Shown here: piece by piece, positions 55,505-63,526 of the stretch | How the letters are laid out: each line of letters opens with the position of its first letter | Position numbering within the stretch: the stretch's first letter is position 1 | From: Pseudomonas sp. ATCC PTA-122608 | GTDB lineage: Bacteria; Pseudomonadota; Gammaproteobacteria; Pseudomonadales; Pseudomonadaceae | Length of the DNA stretch: 64,000 nt | Assembly: GCF_001952855.1 (NCBI RefSeq) | Contig: NZ_LPNO01000004.1 | Span: 51,234-115,233, forward strand | Direction of reading: 5' to 3' | The notes under the pieces: generated by a model | Seen by the model: only the letters and a program-made list of their open reading frames with translations | The model's database searches: none | Told to the model about the DNA's origin: nothing | Position numbers and translations under genes: made by a program

Positions 55505-55673
55505 GGGCCTCGGCCTCCTTGCGTTTGTTTCGTGATGGATGGTTCCAGGCATTAAGGCAATGGCGCTTGGTCAGCTCCCGCAGATGCTCCGGCACTTCGA
55601 GGAGCGCGGCGTTGCGCTCCTCGCGTGTGCTCATGGCGACGATCTGGCGGGCGTACTCCCTAGGCCGCGTCAC
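55455..55673 (-). CDS. DUF7696-like small phage protein
   Basis: A 72-residue protein with the pattern TRPREYARQIVAMSTREERN, EVPEHLRELTKRH and AWNHPSRNKRKEA, similar to small conserved proteins of Pseudomonas phages. The start is probably GTG 55673, overlapping the KilAC-like gene by 14 bases. Its end overlaps the PrtN-like start by 50 bases. Confidence 0.65.
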   Translation of the reverse strand: MTRPREYARQIVAMSTREERNAALLEVPEHLRELTKRHCLNAWNHPSRNKRKEAEAHEQHQSNTAAATTRAG

Positions 55674-55944
55674 GGTTGTCTGCCGGGATGGCTGGCAGTT
55701 CGAGCCCCAGTTGCTCGGCGAGCCAGGGCATGCCGGCTTGCTGGACCTTGGTCGATTGGCTGTATTGCATGCCGGCAGTCTCGTGGTACCAGCTGCCGTT
55801 CTTGATCCGCAGGTACTCACGGTCACGGACGGGGAAGGACGGCAGGTTGCGGTCGTTGATCAAGCCCTGTTCACGCATGAGCGCAATCAGCTTGGTGCGT
55901 GTCATGCCGAAGTACTTGGCGGCTTTTTCCAGGCTACGTTCCAT
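55660..55944 (-). CDS. KilAC-domain-like antirepressor (phage)
   Basis: A 94-residue protein resembling the KilAC domain of phage antirepressors: AAKYFGMTRTKLIALMREQG, LINDRNLPSF, GSWYHETAG and QAGMPWLAEQLG. KilAC domains bind DNA, so it may act in early gene control. GGGAG precedes ATG 55944; the upstream in-frame ATG is less well placed. Confidence 0.75.
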   Translation of the reverse strand: MERSLEKAAKYFGMTRTKLIALMREQGLINDRNLPSFPVRDREYLRIKNGSWYHETAGMQYSQSTKVQQAGMPWLAEQLGLELPAIPADNRDAA

Positions 55945-55954
55945 ATCGGACTCC

Positions 55955-56536
55955 CTAGGCAGCATGCGCGGCGGGTGTTGCCACGGCGGCCAGGTGGGTG
56001 ATGGATTCGGCGACCATGGAGTAGATCTCCACGTCGCTCCCGTAAACCGTGAAGCATTTGGTGCGCGGCTTTCTGACTCCGATGCTCAAGATGGTGGTGA
56101 TGCCAGAGCGGGTTTTGTTGCGATGGATTGCCAGGTTGATCGGTTGCTCAAAGCCCATATCGAGACTGATAACGCCGCCGGTTTGCACCAGGTCGAACAC
56201 CTGCTGCTTATGTTCAATCTCAAACACGCCATAGAGGCGGTCTGCGTGCGGCAGAGACGATGGGCCAGTAGAGGTGGTTGGTCCGTTGACAATCTCTTCA
56301 ATGAAGTCCGCAAGCTTGAGGTGCATCTTCTTGCTGTTGGTTAGGGTCAGCGTGTGGCGTTCGCTTCCTAGTTCAACAGCGAAGTACGTGTCGGTTTTGC
56401 GGCGTTCGACTTTCAGGCGAAAAGCTAGGGACTCTCGCTGAGTCTCGGCGCGCAGGAAATGGTTGAAGGTTTCGGTCAGATTGACCTGAGCCTTGAGCAG
56501 GGTCAGCGTGCGGTTGTCGAGTTTGAACTTGCTCAT
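55955..56536 (-). CDS. Phage protein of unknown function
   Basis: A 193-residue soluble protein I do not recognise. It has mixed alpha/beta character, several basic patches and a hydrophobic core near 120-150 (VFDLVQTGGVISLDMGF). The start at 56536 overlaps the upstream gene's stop (ATGA). It belongs to the leftward early run controlled from the operator at 56747-56784. Confidence 0.65.
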   Translation of the reverse strand: MSKFKLDNRTLTLLKAQVNLTETFNHFLRAETQRESLAFRLKVERRKTDTYFAVELGSERHTLTLTNSKKMHLKLADFIEEIVNGPTTSTGPSSLPHADRLYGVFEIEHKQQVFDLVQTGGVISLDMGFEQPINLAIHRNKTRSGITTILSIGVRKPRTKCFTVYGSDVEIYSMVAESITHLAAVATPAAHAA

Positions 56537-56709
56537 GCCGCGTGCCCCCCGCCGTTGGGATCGAACGGAGTAGGTGGGGTGCGCGGTTTCAGCTTGGGTT
56601 TGGATATGATGAAGGAGCAGCCGCAGTCTTGCGCCAGGCGGCGGATTTCGAAGATGCGGGAGGGGTTAGCAGCGGCCGGGTGGACGTGCAGGGTGGCTGT
56701 GGTGTGCAT
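56533..56709 (-). CDS. First gene of the leftward phage early operon (58 aa)
   Basis: A 58-residue protein (MHTTATLHVHPAAANPSRIF onwards) without a recognised domain. GAGG precedes ATG 56709. It is the first gene after the predicted leftward promoter (56744-56772), only about 30 bp from the expected transcription start. Confidence 0.55.
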   Translation of the reverse strand: MHTTATLHVHPAAANPSRIFEIRRLAQDCGCSFIISKPKLKPRTPPTPFDPNGGGHAA

Positions 56710-56743
56710 GGTGTTGCCTCGCTCTGTGGTGGAAGAGTGAAGC

Positions 56744-56772
56744 AAATATCAACCAGCGGTTGTTAAAAGTCA
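56744..56772 (-). promoter_or_regulatory. Leftward early promoter (PL-like)
   Basis: On the minus strand TTGACT (56772-56767), 17-base spacer, GATATT (56749-56744). Both hexamers overlap the operator-like palindromes at 56747-56763 and 56768-56784, so repressor binding would block it. It drives the gene at 56533-56709 and the run to the integrase. Confidence 0.6.
56747..56763. promoter_or_regulatory. Operator-like palindrome OL1
   Basis: ATCAACCAGCGGTTGTT, a 17-bp imperfect palindrome of the form RTCAAC-N5-RYTGAW (last position varies), shared with the CI/Cro control region. Confidence 0.6.
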
Positions 56773-56784
56773 ACCGCTGGCTGA
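56768..56784. promoter_or_regulatory. Operator-like palindrome OL2
   Basis: GTCAACCGCTGGCTGAA matches the same 17-bp pattern. It lies 21 bp from OL1, two helical turns, a spacing that would permit cooperative binding. Confidence 0.55.
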
Positions 56785-56904
56785 ATTATGGCTATTGGCT
56801 ATCTTGGTGTAGATATTTCCTGTACCGGAGTGATATGGTTATTTTTTCGGTCAATACTTAATCGTCGCACACATGCGAATTTAAATAATTACAGGGAGTT
56901 CATT

Positions 56905-58296
56905 ATGAGGCTTAAAAACAAAAATCTTGAAATTCCACACGATAATATTTTTCTGAATGATAAGCTTCAGCGAATTAATAGCGTTAAAAACTTAACCTTG
57001 TTACTAAGAAATGTCTCTTCGCCATTAGTGTTCTCCGTTAATGCGCCGTGGGGAGCTGGTAAAACGACATATTTGAAAATGTTACATGCAAGCTTGATTG
57101 CTGAAAATAGTAAGTCTATTTATTTTAGTGCTTGGGAGACGGACTTCGCCGTAGATCCTCTCCTAGCTTTTCTCGGAGAAATGAATTCCAGTCTTTCGAG
57201 ATTTCTGGTTGGGGATTCTAAGAAGCTCAAAGCATGGAGGAAAGTAAAGGCAGCTGGCGTACATATAATGCGTAGAAGCATCCCTGTTGGTGTGAAACTT
57301 GCTACGGCGGGGTTGATAGATGCAGATAAGCTAGTTGAGGACGAGGTTGGTAAGGTCACTGAGTCTTTATCTAAAGATGTTATTGACGCGTATTCAAAAA
57401 ATAAAGAAGCCATTTCGGAATTTAAGAAAAATGTTTCCGAGGTTTTAAGAGCGGCAGATGGGGGAGTAGAAAAGCTTTATATATTTGTCGATGAGCTTGA
57501 TCGATGCCGGCCTACCTATGCGATCGAATTATTAGAACGTGTTAAACATCTATTAGACATCGAGGGCCTGGTTTTTGTGTTGGCTCTTGATAAAGTCCAG
57601 TTGGCGCACAGTGTGAAGGCTGTATATGGAGCTGATTTTGATGCGCTTGGGTATCTCAGACGATTTATTGATATAGAGTTTTCTTTGCCGTCTACCGGTA
57701 CTGAGTTTTTCATTAATCATTTGTTTGACCATTTTGAGCTTGACGAATATTTTGGCGGTAGAACTGCAGGTGAAACAGTTTACGATAGAGAAAGTTTGCT
57801 AAATTCATTGAAAGTGGTTTGTAGTGGGATGTCTCTGAGAAGTATTGAGCAACTATTTTCAAAAATAAAATTAATCTCTTTGACTGTTGCGAATAATCAA
57901 TATTTTTTCCCAGAATTCATGGTCTTTCTGTTATCTGTTAAAGATAATTATCCTAAAATTTATTCTGAGTTTTCCCGTCAGGAGGCTGACGGAAAAGAAC
58001 TATTATCATTGATAGATAAGGTGTTTCCAGGCGGTGATGATCAGTCCGTTTGGACGAGGCAGTATTTAGAGGCAGTTATCGTTTCAGGGAAAATGCGAGG
58101 CGCCAGATCATGGTCGGAAAATCATGTTATGTTGCTTAAGGGTATTGTTAATTCTAATATGGTAGCACCAGAAAAACTTGAGCATTCTCGGAGAGTATTA
58201 GAATTAATACAGAATATGAATCGGATGGGTGGGAGTGTACCGCTTGTTGAGCTTTTGAGCCGTATTGAGATGCTTTCGAATTTTAACTTTGATTGA
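56905..58296 (+). CDS. KAP-family P-loop NTPase on prophage (possible exclusion/defence gene)
   Basis: A 463-residue KAP NTPase. Walker A is APWGAGKTT (Gly50, Lys53, Thr54), and the Walker B region LYIFVDELDRC (Asp196) has the DELDRC form typical of KAP ATPases. SAWETD (75-80) is another family element. No clear transmembrane helix is present between Walker A and B, so a soluble variant. GGGAG precedes ATG 56905. Composition is strikingly AT-rich relative to the flanking genes, suggesting recent acquisition. It reads opposite to the early operon and converges on the CI repressor. KAP proteins include PifA (phage exclusion) and QatA (defence). Confidence 0.82.
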   Translation: MRLKNKNLEIPHDNIFLNDKLQRINSVKNLTLLLRNVSSPLVFSVNAPWGAGKTTYLKMLHASLIAENSKSIYFSAWETDFAVDPLLAFLGEMNSSLSRFLVGDSKKLKAWRKVKAAGVHIMRRSIPVGVKLATAGLIDADKLVEDEVGKVTESLSKDVIDAYSKNKEAISEFKKNVSEVLRAADGGVEKLYIFVDELDRCRPTYAIELLERVKHLLDIEGLVFVLALDKVQLAHSVKAVYGADFDALGYLRRFIDIEFSLPSTGTEFFINHLFDHFELDEYFGGRTAGETVYDRESLLNSLKVVCSGMSLRSIEQLFSKIKLISLTVANNQYFFPEFMVFLLSVKDNYPKIYSEFSRQEADGKELLSLIDKVFPGGDDQSVWTRQYLEAVIVSGKMRGARSWSENHVMLLKGIVNSNMVAPEKLEHSRRVLELIQNMNRMGGSVPLVELLSRIEMLSNFNFD

Positions 58297-58322
58297 TCGT
58301 CTTATCGTGCCTTTTTAATTAT

Positions 58323-59048
58323 CTATTCAGGTATAAAGGAACCAACTACTTTGCCGCAGATATGAGTTTCTTCAGTGATGTCAATGATTGGATATTGCGG
58401 GTTAATAGGCTTCAAAAATTGACGGCCAGCATCTTCGACTAGGACTTTGAACGTAGCTTCATTTGTTCGAGGAACTCTTGCTATTACACGGTCACCAGTC
58501 TTCGTTTCTGCTTCAGGATCAACAAAAATAATGCAGCCGGTTGGATAGCTACGACCTGGCCCAGGATTCGTCATTGAGTCTCCCAGTACCTTTAGCGCAT
58601 ATCCGCTTTCACTAATCGCCACAGGGCAGGATAACCATGTCTCGCCATCGTGTTGCTCAAAATTTGCCTCACACCACGCCCCGGCTTGCACCCACGAAAT
58701 TAACGGGACCTTTCCAAAGCGCTTAGTAATCTTGCGAATGTTGCTATCGTTACCGTTTGAAAGGTGATGAACGTTCGATTCGCCCGTGTGCTCCTTAGGC
58801 AGCACCCCGTACTCTAGCCACTCTCTTCGGACCTTCAGCCACGAGCACAGTGCAACCATGCTGTCAGCTTCCGCGAGGGCATCTCCGTTCAGCCACTTAC
58901 TGACTGCTTGTGGGCTTTTATTCACTCCAACACTTTTTAAGTACTTATGAATATCCGCTCCACGTCCCCGGGTGCGTACACCGGCATCGTCAAGCGCTTC
59001 ATGTAGGCGCGCCGTAAAAGCTGCCCGTAACTCGTTCTTATCAACCAT
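58323..59048 (-). CDS. CI-type XRE/S24 phage repressor
   Basis: A 241-residue lambda CI/LexA-like repressor. A helix-turn-helix (about 30-75, with KSPQAVSKWLNGDAL) precedes a peptidase S24 domain. The autocleavage site is Ala122-Gly123 in VQAGAW, with catalytic Ser158 in LGDSMTNPG and Lys201 in ATFKVLVE. RecA-stimulated cleavage would induce the prophage. ATG 59048 lies inside an operator-like palindrome (59040-59056), which suggests autoregulation. It is divergent from the Cro-like gene. Confidence 0.93.
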   Translation of the reverse strand: MVDKNELRAAFTARLHEALDDAGVRTRGRGADIHKYLKSVGVNKSPQAVSKWLNGDALAEADSMVALCSWLKVRREWLEYGVLPKEHTGESNVHHLSNGNDSNIRKITKRFGKVPLISWVQAGAWCEANFEQHDGETWLSCPVAISESGYALKVLGDSMTNPGPGRSYPTGCIIFVDPEAETKTGDRVIARVPRTNEATFKVLVEDAGRQFLKPINPQYPIIDITEETHICGKVVGSFIPE

Positions 59049-59056
59049 GGATTGAT
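59040..59056. promoter_or_regulatory. Operator-like palindrome at the CI start
   Basis: ATCAACCATGGATTGAT, same 17-bp pattern as OL1/OL2, overlapping the CI start codon. Binding here would repress cI itself. Confidence 0.6.
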
Positions 59057-59069
59057 ACTCTCACAGGGG

Positions 59070-59097
59070 TTGCGCAATAGTCAGTTGATGTTAATAT
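59070..59097 (+). promoter_or_regulatory. Rightward early promoter (PR-like)
   Basis: TTGCGC (59070-59075), 16-base spacer, TAATAT (59092-59097), with the downstream edge overlapping the operator at 59096-59112. It would start about 59104, shortly before the Cro-like gene. Confidence 0.5.
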
Positions 59098-59112
59098 CAA
59101 CCTCGAGTTGAT
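59096..59112. promoter_or_regulatory. Operator-like palindrome upstream of cro
   Basis: ATCAACCTCGAGTTGAT has exact six-base inverted half-sites, the best copy of the shared motif. It sits between the PR-like promoter and the Cro-like gene. A further half-site GTTGAT is at 59084-59089. Confidence 0.65.
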
Positions 59113-59126
59113 TATTGGAGGTTGCC

Positions 59127-59387
59127 ATGCTGAACCCCTCAGATTTTCCGAACGCCATTGCGTTTGCTTTTGAAGCAGTCGGCGGCATCGGAGCCGCTTC
59201 CAAGGTGTGTGAAAGGAGTTATCAGGCGCTGAACAAATGGCGCTTAGCTGCCAGCCTTCCACGTACCGATTACACCGGCGAAACGCACTACGCAAAACGT
59301 TTAGCTGCCGCTGCAGAGCAGAAAGGTAACGCGTTCGACGCTGCCTGGTTGCTGAACGCATCTGCCCCGCAGAAAGCTGCAGCGTAG
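59127..59387 (+). CDS. Cro-like regulator
   Basis: An 86-residue Cro/YdaS-type antitoxin-like DNA-binding protein: FPNAIAFAFEAVGGIGAASK, then CERSYQALNKWRLAASLP forms the helix-turn-helix. GGAGG precedes ATG 59127. It is divergent from the CI gene and is the first gene of the rightward run, the normal place for Cro. Confidence 0.85.
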   Translation: MLNPSDFPNAIAFAFEAVGGIGAASKVCERSYQALNKWRLAASLPRTDYTGETHYAKRLAAAAEQKGNAFDAAWLLNASAPQKAAA

Positions 59388-59715
59388 ATAGAAAAAAGGC
59401 GACCCAAGGGCCGCCCAGTTCCTCCCGGCACACACCACCACAGTGCTGTCGGGTCGCGATTAAGAGTTGCGGGCACACCACATGCAAACCACCTCTCTTT
59501 ACCGCGCTACCAAGACACGGATGTCTTGGGTTGCTGCCTTTTCCACCACAGATTGGGCAGCTGTTGCGCCAGAGGTGAGCAACGGATTGTTCGCCTCGGC
59601 ACGGTACCGGTTCGATCCCTAGATCTAGCCGGCGTTTTGGGCCCTTTCAAGCCACGCGGCAAATGTACCACCACTGCATGTCGCGGGGCACTGGCAACCT
59701 TGTAGGAATAATGCC
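59388..59715. other. Untranslated region between cro and CII-like gene
   Basis: A 328-bp stretch with no convincing gene. It contains a stem CCAAGACA/TGTCTTGG (59510-59529) and a second possible stem at about 59434-59457 (CCCGGCAC...GTGCTGTCGGG). A tRNA T-arm-like GGTTCGATCCC lies near 59608, but no acceptor or anticodon arm goes with it. It could be a leader or antitermination region. Confidence 0.5.
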
Positions 59716-60234
59716 ATGAGCCGAATAGCTTTAAGCTGTCTTGATCGAGCGCAAAGGGAAGTCCTGACGCTCGAATTAGCCCTGTACCACGCCGCACGGG
59801 ACTATCCTGGCGGTGCCGCCGCAATCGCCGCCACCACCGGCCGTAATGCCACCACGCTGCAGCACAAGCTGTCTCCCACCCATCCGTCTCACACCGTGAA
59901 CATCCAGGAGTTCGGCGAGATCCTCGAACTGACCAAGGACCGCCGCATTCTTGATGCGGTGCATGCCTTGGTCGGTGATACCACATGGCAGGAGCTGGCT
60001 GAAACCTATACCAGTGACATGCCCGAGACTCTCACCACGGGTATCGCCTCGTACTTCCGTCAGGTGGCCGATTTGGCTGATACGTGGGCCAAAAGCATTG
60101 GCGACGGTGTCGTCAGCGATCAGGAACTGGCCGAGATTCGCCTGCAGGTGTTTCGCGGTATTCAGGGGCTGTTGGGGATGCTCAACCGGGCCACATACGT
60201 AAACCAAACTACGCGGGGTACTGACCGTGGCTGA
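59716..60234 (+). CDS. CII-family phage regulator (CP76-like)
   Basis: A 172-residue protein similar to the phage regulatory protein CII family of P2-like and related phages (Phage_CP76). Typical segments are AARDYPGGAAAIAATTGRNA, TTLQHKLSPTHPSHTVNIQE, and LDAVHALVGDTTWQ. The N-terminal half carries a helix-turn-helix. It lies in the rightward early run, in the expected place for a lysogeny regulator. Its stop overlaps the start of the zinc-finger gene. Confidence 0.85.
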   Translation: MSRIALSCLDRAQREVLTLELALYHAARDYPGGAAAIAATTGRNATTLQHKLSPTHPSHTVNIQEFGEILELTKDRRILDAVHALVGDTTWQELAETYTSDMPETLTTGIASYFRQVADLADTWAKSIGDGVVSDQELAEIRLQVFRGIQGLLGMLNRATYVNQTTRGTDRG

Positions 60235-60454
60235 CGTTATCGATTTTGCCAACGACCTGGTGCAAGAGCGGATGGATCAGGCCCTTGCAGCGCGCAATGC
60301 GAATAAAACGGCCACCGCTGCACATTCGTTCATGTTCTGCGAAAGCTGCGACACGCCGATCCCGTTAGCACGCCGTGTTGCGATCCCTGGTTGCACCCAG
60401 TGTGTTACCTGCCAGTCCATCGACGAAGCCAGGAAGGCCCGCCATGCTCGATGA
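60227..60454 (+). CDS. TraR/DksA-type C4 zinc-finger protein
   Basis: A 75-residue protein with CESCDTPI then IPGCTQCVTCQSIDE: four Cys form a TraR/DksA zinc finger. Such phage proteins can bind RNA polymerase through the secondary channel and alter host transcription. The start is GTG 60227, overlapping the CII-like gene. The end overlaps the primase start. Confidence 0.86.
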   Translation: MADVIDFANDLVQERMDQALAARNANKTATAAHSFMFCESCDTPIPLARRVAIPGCTQCVTCQSIDEARKARHAR

Positions 60455-62660
60455 GGTATTCAATCAATTCTCTGATTACGGCTTGGAGCCTGATCAACCC
60501 TTGGTGTTCGGCAAGCTGACCCGTTGCAAAACCTCCCAGGACAAGGGCAAGGAAAAAAACGGCTGGTACGTGGTCCACGAGCATGTCACCGAGAAAAACG
60601 GAACGTTGATCTTCGGCAGCTTCGGTGATTGGCGATCCGGTGAGTCTCAGAAGATCAAGGTCAAGGCCGGGCGTATGAGCCCTGAGGAGCGCGAAGTCAT
60701 GCGCGCTCGCCAGGAAGAGGCCAAGCGTAAAGCTGCCGAGGTCGCGGCGAATGCCTCACGTCGAGCGGCCAGCCGTGCAGCGGCTTTGTTCAAGCGCATG
60801 CCCGAGAAGGGAAAGAGCGCCTACCTGGATCGAAAGCAGATCGTCGGCTTCAAGGTTCGCTATGCGCCACGTACCGGCGCATTTTTGGTGCCTATGTGCA
60901 ACGTGCGCGACCAGATCGTCGGCCTGCAGGTGATCTTCCCGGCAAAGCAGGAGGACACCGGGCGTGACAAGGCCTACTGGCCCTACGGTATGTCGAAAGA
61001 AGGCGCCTTCCACTTGATCGGCCCGCACCCTGAACCAGGTGAGCCGGTGCTGGTGTGTGAGGGCTACGCCACGGGCGCCAGCCTGCACATGGCGACTTCG
61101 CTGACGGTCGCCATCGCCTTCGATGCGGGTAACCTGTTGCCAGTCTCCAAGGCCATGCGCGAGCGCTTCCCGGGCTGCCCGCTGATCATCTGTCGTGATG
61201 ACGACTGGAAGACCAAACGTCCCAGCGGGGATCCCTGGAACCCCGGTGAGGAGAAGGCCAGCAACGCCGCACTGATTGTTGGTGGCCAGATAGTCGCCCC
61301 CGTCTTCTCCGGCGAGCGTGAAATCAAGTGGACTGATTTCAACGACCTGCACATCGCCGAAGGATTGGAGGCTGTCCGCCGCCAGGTGCTGGCGGTGGTC
61401 AAGCCTCCAGCAGCTGGTGGTTGGAAGGACCAACTGGCCCGCACCGAAAACGGCTCCCTTATCGCGCACATGCAAAACGTCGAACTGATCCTGGGCAATG
61501 ACGAACGCTGGGCCGGCGTCATCGGTTACAGCGTGTTCAGCTCCAAGATCGTCAAGCTGCGTTCCGCGCCCTTTGGCGGCGGTGCAGGCGATTGGGCCGA
61601 CATCGATGACATGCGGGTGATGAAGTGGCTTGCGCAGCAGTACAACCTGCGGGTCAAGGCGTCCCATGTGATCGAGGCGGTCAGCGTAGTTGCCCACGAC
61701 CATTCCTTTCATCCGGTGCGCGAGTACCTAGAGAAACTGGAATGGGACCGCGTGCCCCGGCTGGAAACCTGGCTGACCGACGTGTTGGGCGTCCAGCCCA
61801 CGGAGTACTCGGCCAAGGTCGGAAAGCGTTGGCCGATATCGGCGGTTGCCCGTGTGATGCGCCCGGGCTGTAAGGCCGACTCGGTGATGATCCTCGAAGG
61901 CGGGCAGGGTGAAGGCAAGTCCACTGCCATGGGCGTCCTCGGCGGCGAGTGGTTTATGGACACACCCTTTGCCCTCGGCGACAAGGACAGCTTTCAGGCG
62001 ATTCGTGGCAAGTGGATAGTCGAGCTGGGGGAGTTGGACAGCTTCAACAAGGCTGAAAGCACCAAGGCCAAGCAGTTTTTTTCCGCGTCCACCGACACCT
62101 ACCGCGAGAGCTACGGCCGCAGAACGAACGACGTGCCACGCCAGTGTGTGTTCGTGGGTACTACCAACCAAGAGGAATACCTTAAGGACGCCACAGGCAA
62201 CCGTCGTTACTGGCCAGTGTTCTGTAACAAGGTCGATCTGGAGAAACTGCGCGAGATCCGCGACCAGCTTTGGGCTGAGGCGCTGTTCTGCTTCGAGGCG
62301 GGCGACATCTGGTGGGTGACCAAGGATGAAACCCGGATGTTCACCGAGGCCCAGGACGAACGCTTTGTGGTCGATGAATGGGAAGGCCCGATCCTGACCT
62401 GGTTGGAGGAGTCGCAGATCGGCGAAACCGCCACCGGCAACGAGATCCTGAGCCAAGCGCTGAAGCTGGACTTCGGCCATTGGGGCAAACCCGAACAGAT
62501 GCGGGTCGGGGCCATCATGCATCGGCTGGGCTGGCGAAAGAAGCGTATGCCGGCGTTAGCCAAGAGTGGTGTTCGCCCCTGGTCCTATCAGAAGCCGGCG
62601 ACCTGGGGGCGCGGGTCTGCATTGCAGCAGACCGTGGAGAAGGAGCCTTGCTTTGATTAA
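60444..62660 (+). CDS. Phage primase-helicase (toprim + VapE-type ATPase)
   Basis: A 738-residue fusion. The N-terminal part (about 1-300) includes a zinc-less primase region and a toprim domain (PVLVCEGYATGASLHMATS with the catalytic Glu, and LIICRDDDWKTKRP with the Asp pair). The C-terminal part is a virulence-associated protein E (VapE)-type superfamily 3-like helicase. Walker A is EGGQGEGKST (Lys492), and the motif GELDSFNKAE follows the second strand. It probably initiates phage DNA replication. The start ATG 60444 follows GGAAGG. A repeat-rich, possible origin, lies 0.4 kb beyond its end. Confidence 0.93.
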   Translation: MLDEVFNQFSDYGLEPDQPLVFGKLTRCKTSQDKGKEKNGWYVVHEHVTEKNGTLIFGSFGDWRSGESQKIKVKAGRMSPEEREVMRARQEEAKRKAAEVAANASRRAASRAAALFKRMPEKGKSAYLDRKQIVGFKVRYAPRTGAFLVPMCNVRDQIVGLQVIFPAKQEDTGRDKAYWPYGMSKEGAFHLIGPHPEPGEPVLVCEGYATGASLHMATSLTVAIAFDAGNLLPVSKAMRERFPGCPLIICRDDDWKTKRPSGDPWNPGEEKASNAALIVGGQIVAPVFSGEREIKWTDFNDLHIAEGLEAVRRQVLAVVKPPAAGGWKDQLARTENGSLIAHMQNVELILGNDERWAGVIGYSVFSSKIVKLRSAPFGGGAGDWADIDDMRVMKWLAQQYNLRVKASHVIEAVSVVAHDHSFHPVREYLEKLEWDRVPRLETWLTDVLGVQPTEYSAKVGKRWPISAVARVMRPGCKADSVMILEGGQGEGKSTAMGVLGGEWFMDTPFALGDKDSFQAIRGKWIVELGELDSFNKAESTKAKQFFSASTDTYRESYGRRTNDVPRQCVFVGTTNQEEYLKDATGNRRYWPVFCNKVDLEKLREIRDQLWAEALFCFEAGDIWWVTKDETRMFTEAQDERFVVDEWEGPILTWLEESQIGETATGNEILSQALKLDFGHWGKPEQMRVGAIMHRLGWRKKRMPALAKSGVRPWSYQKPATWGRGSALQQTVEKEPCFD

Positions 62661-63018
62661 GCGAATCGATGAGATGCTCAAGCTCTGGGCGCAGGATCTG
62701 CATTCGCCTGAGTCGGAAAACGTTGGCGGGCCAAGCGGCGGCAACATGATTGCCATGCTGATGGAGTGCAAGGGCGAGCTGATACGCGGCACTCGCGGTA
62801 GTCGGGTGCTACTGGACGAATCGGCGGACATCGAACTGATCGTCAACAAGCACTTGCCGCCCCAGCTGTCGGTTGTCGTACGCGAGCACTATTGCAACCA
62901 CGAAAGCTTTCTGTCGCAGAAGTACACCCACTGCGGATGCAGCCGGGATACCTATTACCAGCGGCTCCATGAGGCACACCTGCACATCGCCGGCATGCTG
63001 ATGGGGAAGGCTGCATGA
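62653..63018 (+). CDS. Phage protein, possible late-gene regulator (Q/ArpU-like)
   Basis: A 121-residue protein whose C-terminal half (QLSVVVREHYCNHESFLSQK then GCSRDTYYQRLHEAHLHIAG) has the sigma-4-like helix-turn-helix pattern of phage antitermination Q/ArpU-type regulators. This assignment is tentative. The preferred start is TTG 62653, seven bases after AAGGAG (62640-62645). ATG 62674 is an alternative. It overlaps the primase stop. Confidence 0.6.
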   Translation: MIKRIDEMLKLWAQDLHSPESENVGGPSGGNMIAMLMECKGELIRGTRGSRVLLDESADIELIVNKHLPPQLSVVVREHYCNHESFLSQKYTHCGCSRDTYYQRLHEAHLHIAGMLMGKAA

Positions 63019-63042
63019 TCCTCGGCATCACTCCTCGTGCCT

Positions 63043-63320
63043 CTGTCCTACTGTCCTGCTTTGTCCGACTGCCATTTGGCGCAGTTGGACAGGCGCAGGC
63101 CGCGCCGTTGCTGGGCTGTCCTACTGTCCAACCTTTACCCGCCCCACGCACACATAAGCATAGCGGGCACGGGGTCGCGCCCATGGCGCGCACGCGTTCT
63201 TTTAACTTTCTCTCTATACACAAGAGAAAAGTAATAAAGGTAGGACAGTAGGGCAGAGCCCCGTTTTTAGGCGCCCGTAGCTGTCCTACTTCGATCCAGA
63301 ATAGTGGGACAAGTAAGACA
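63043..63320. repeat. TGTCCTACT iteron-like cluster
   Basis: The 14-mer CTGTCCTACTGTCC occurs exactly at 63043-63056 and 63116-63129, 73 bp apart. Related copies are TGTCCGACT (63062-63070), the inverted TTGGACAG (63085-63092), the inverted TAGGACAGTAGG (63241-63252), CTGTCCTACT (63281-63290) and GGGACAAGTAAGACAG (63306-63321, degenerate). Seven copies in under 300 bp exceed chance expectation. Confidence 0.7.
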
Positions 63321-63501
63321 GGGCATCAGAAGCGATAGCCGATTGAATGCGTTGTCCCTGCGTTGCACCCGCGTCATACCTGTATTGCACCCGTATTGCG
63401 CCATGGCATTAAAACTCCCTTGCTGCCACCGGAATCCACCTGTAAAAAGTACCCATCTTCGATAGGTGCGACCGCTAGCAGCGGGACACACCACCACACT
63501 G

Positions 63502-63526
63502 AACCCGGCCATTGCGCCGGGTTTTT
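63502..63526 (+). terminator. Intrinsic terminator before the holin gene
   Basis: AACCCGGC (63502-63509) pairs with GCCGGGTT (63516-63523) around a six-base loop, followed by a T-run to 63526. It may limit transcription entering the lysis module. Confidence 0.75.

Noticed and set aside
56788..56904. Longer N-terminus for the KAP protein from ATG 56788
   Set aside because: ATG 56905 has a good GGGAG at correct spacing, and the extra 39 residues lack family similarity and overlap the control region.
59590..59640. tRNA-like segment with a T-arm (GGTTCGATCCC) upstream of the CII-like gene
   Set aside because: I could not build acceptor, D or anticodon arms around it, so a tRNA gene is not supported.
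63015..63251. 78-codon ORF overlapping the previous stop as ATGA
   Set aside because: The product is derived from the TGTCCTACT repeats and shows no domain; a non-coding repeat region is a better explanation.
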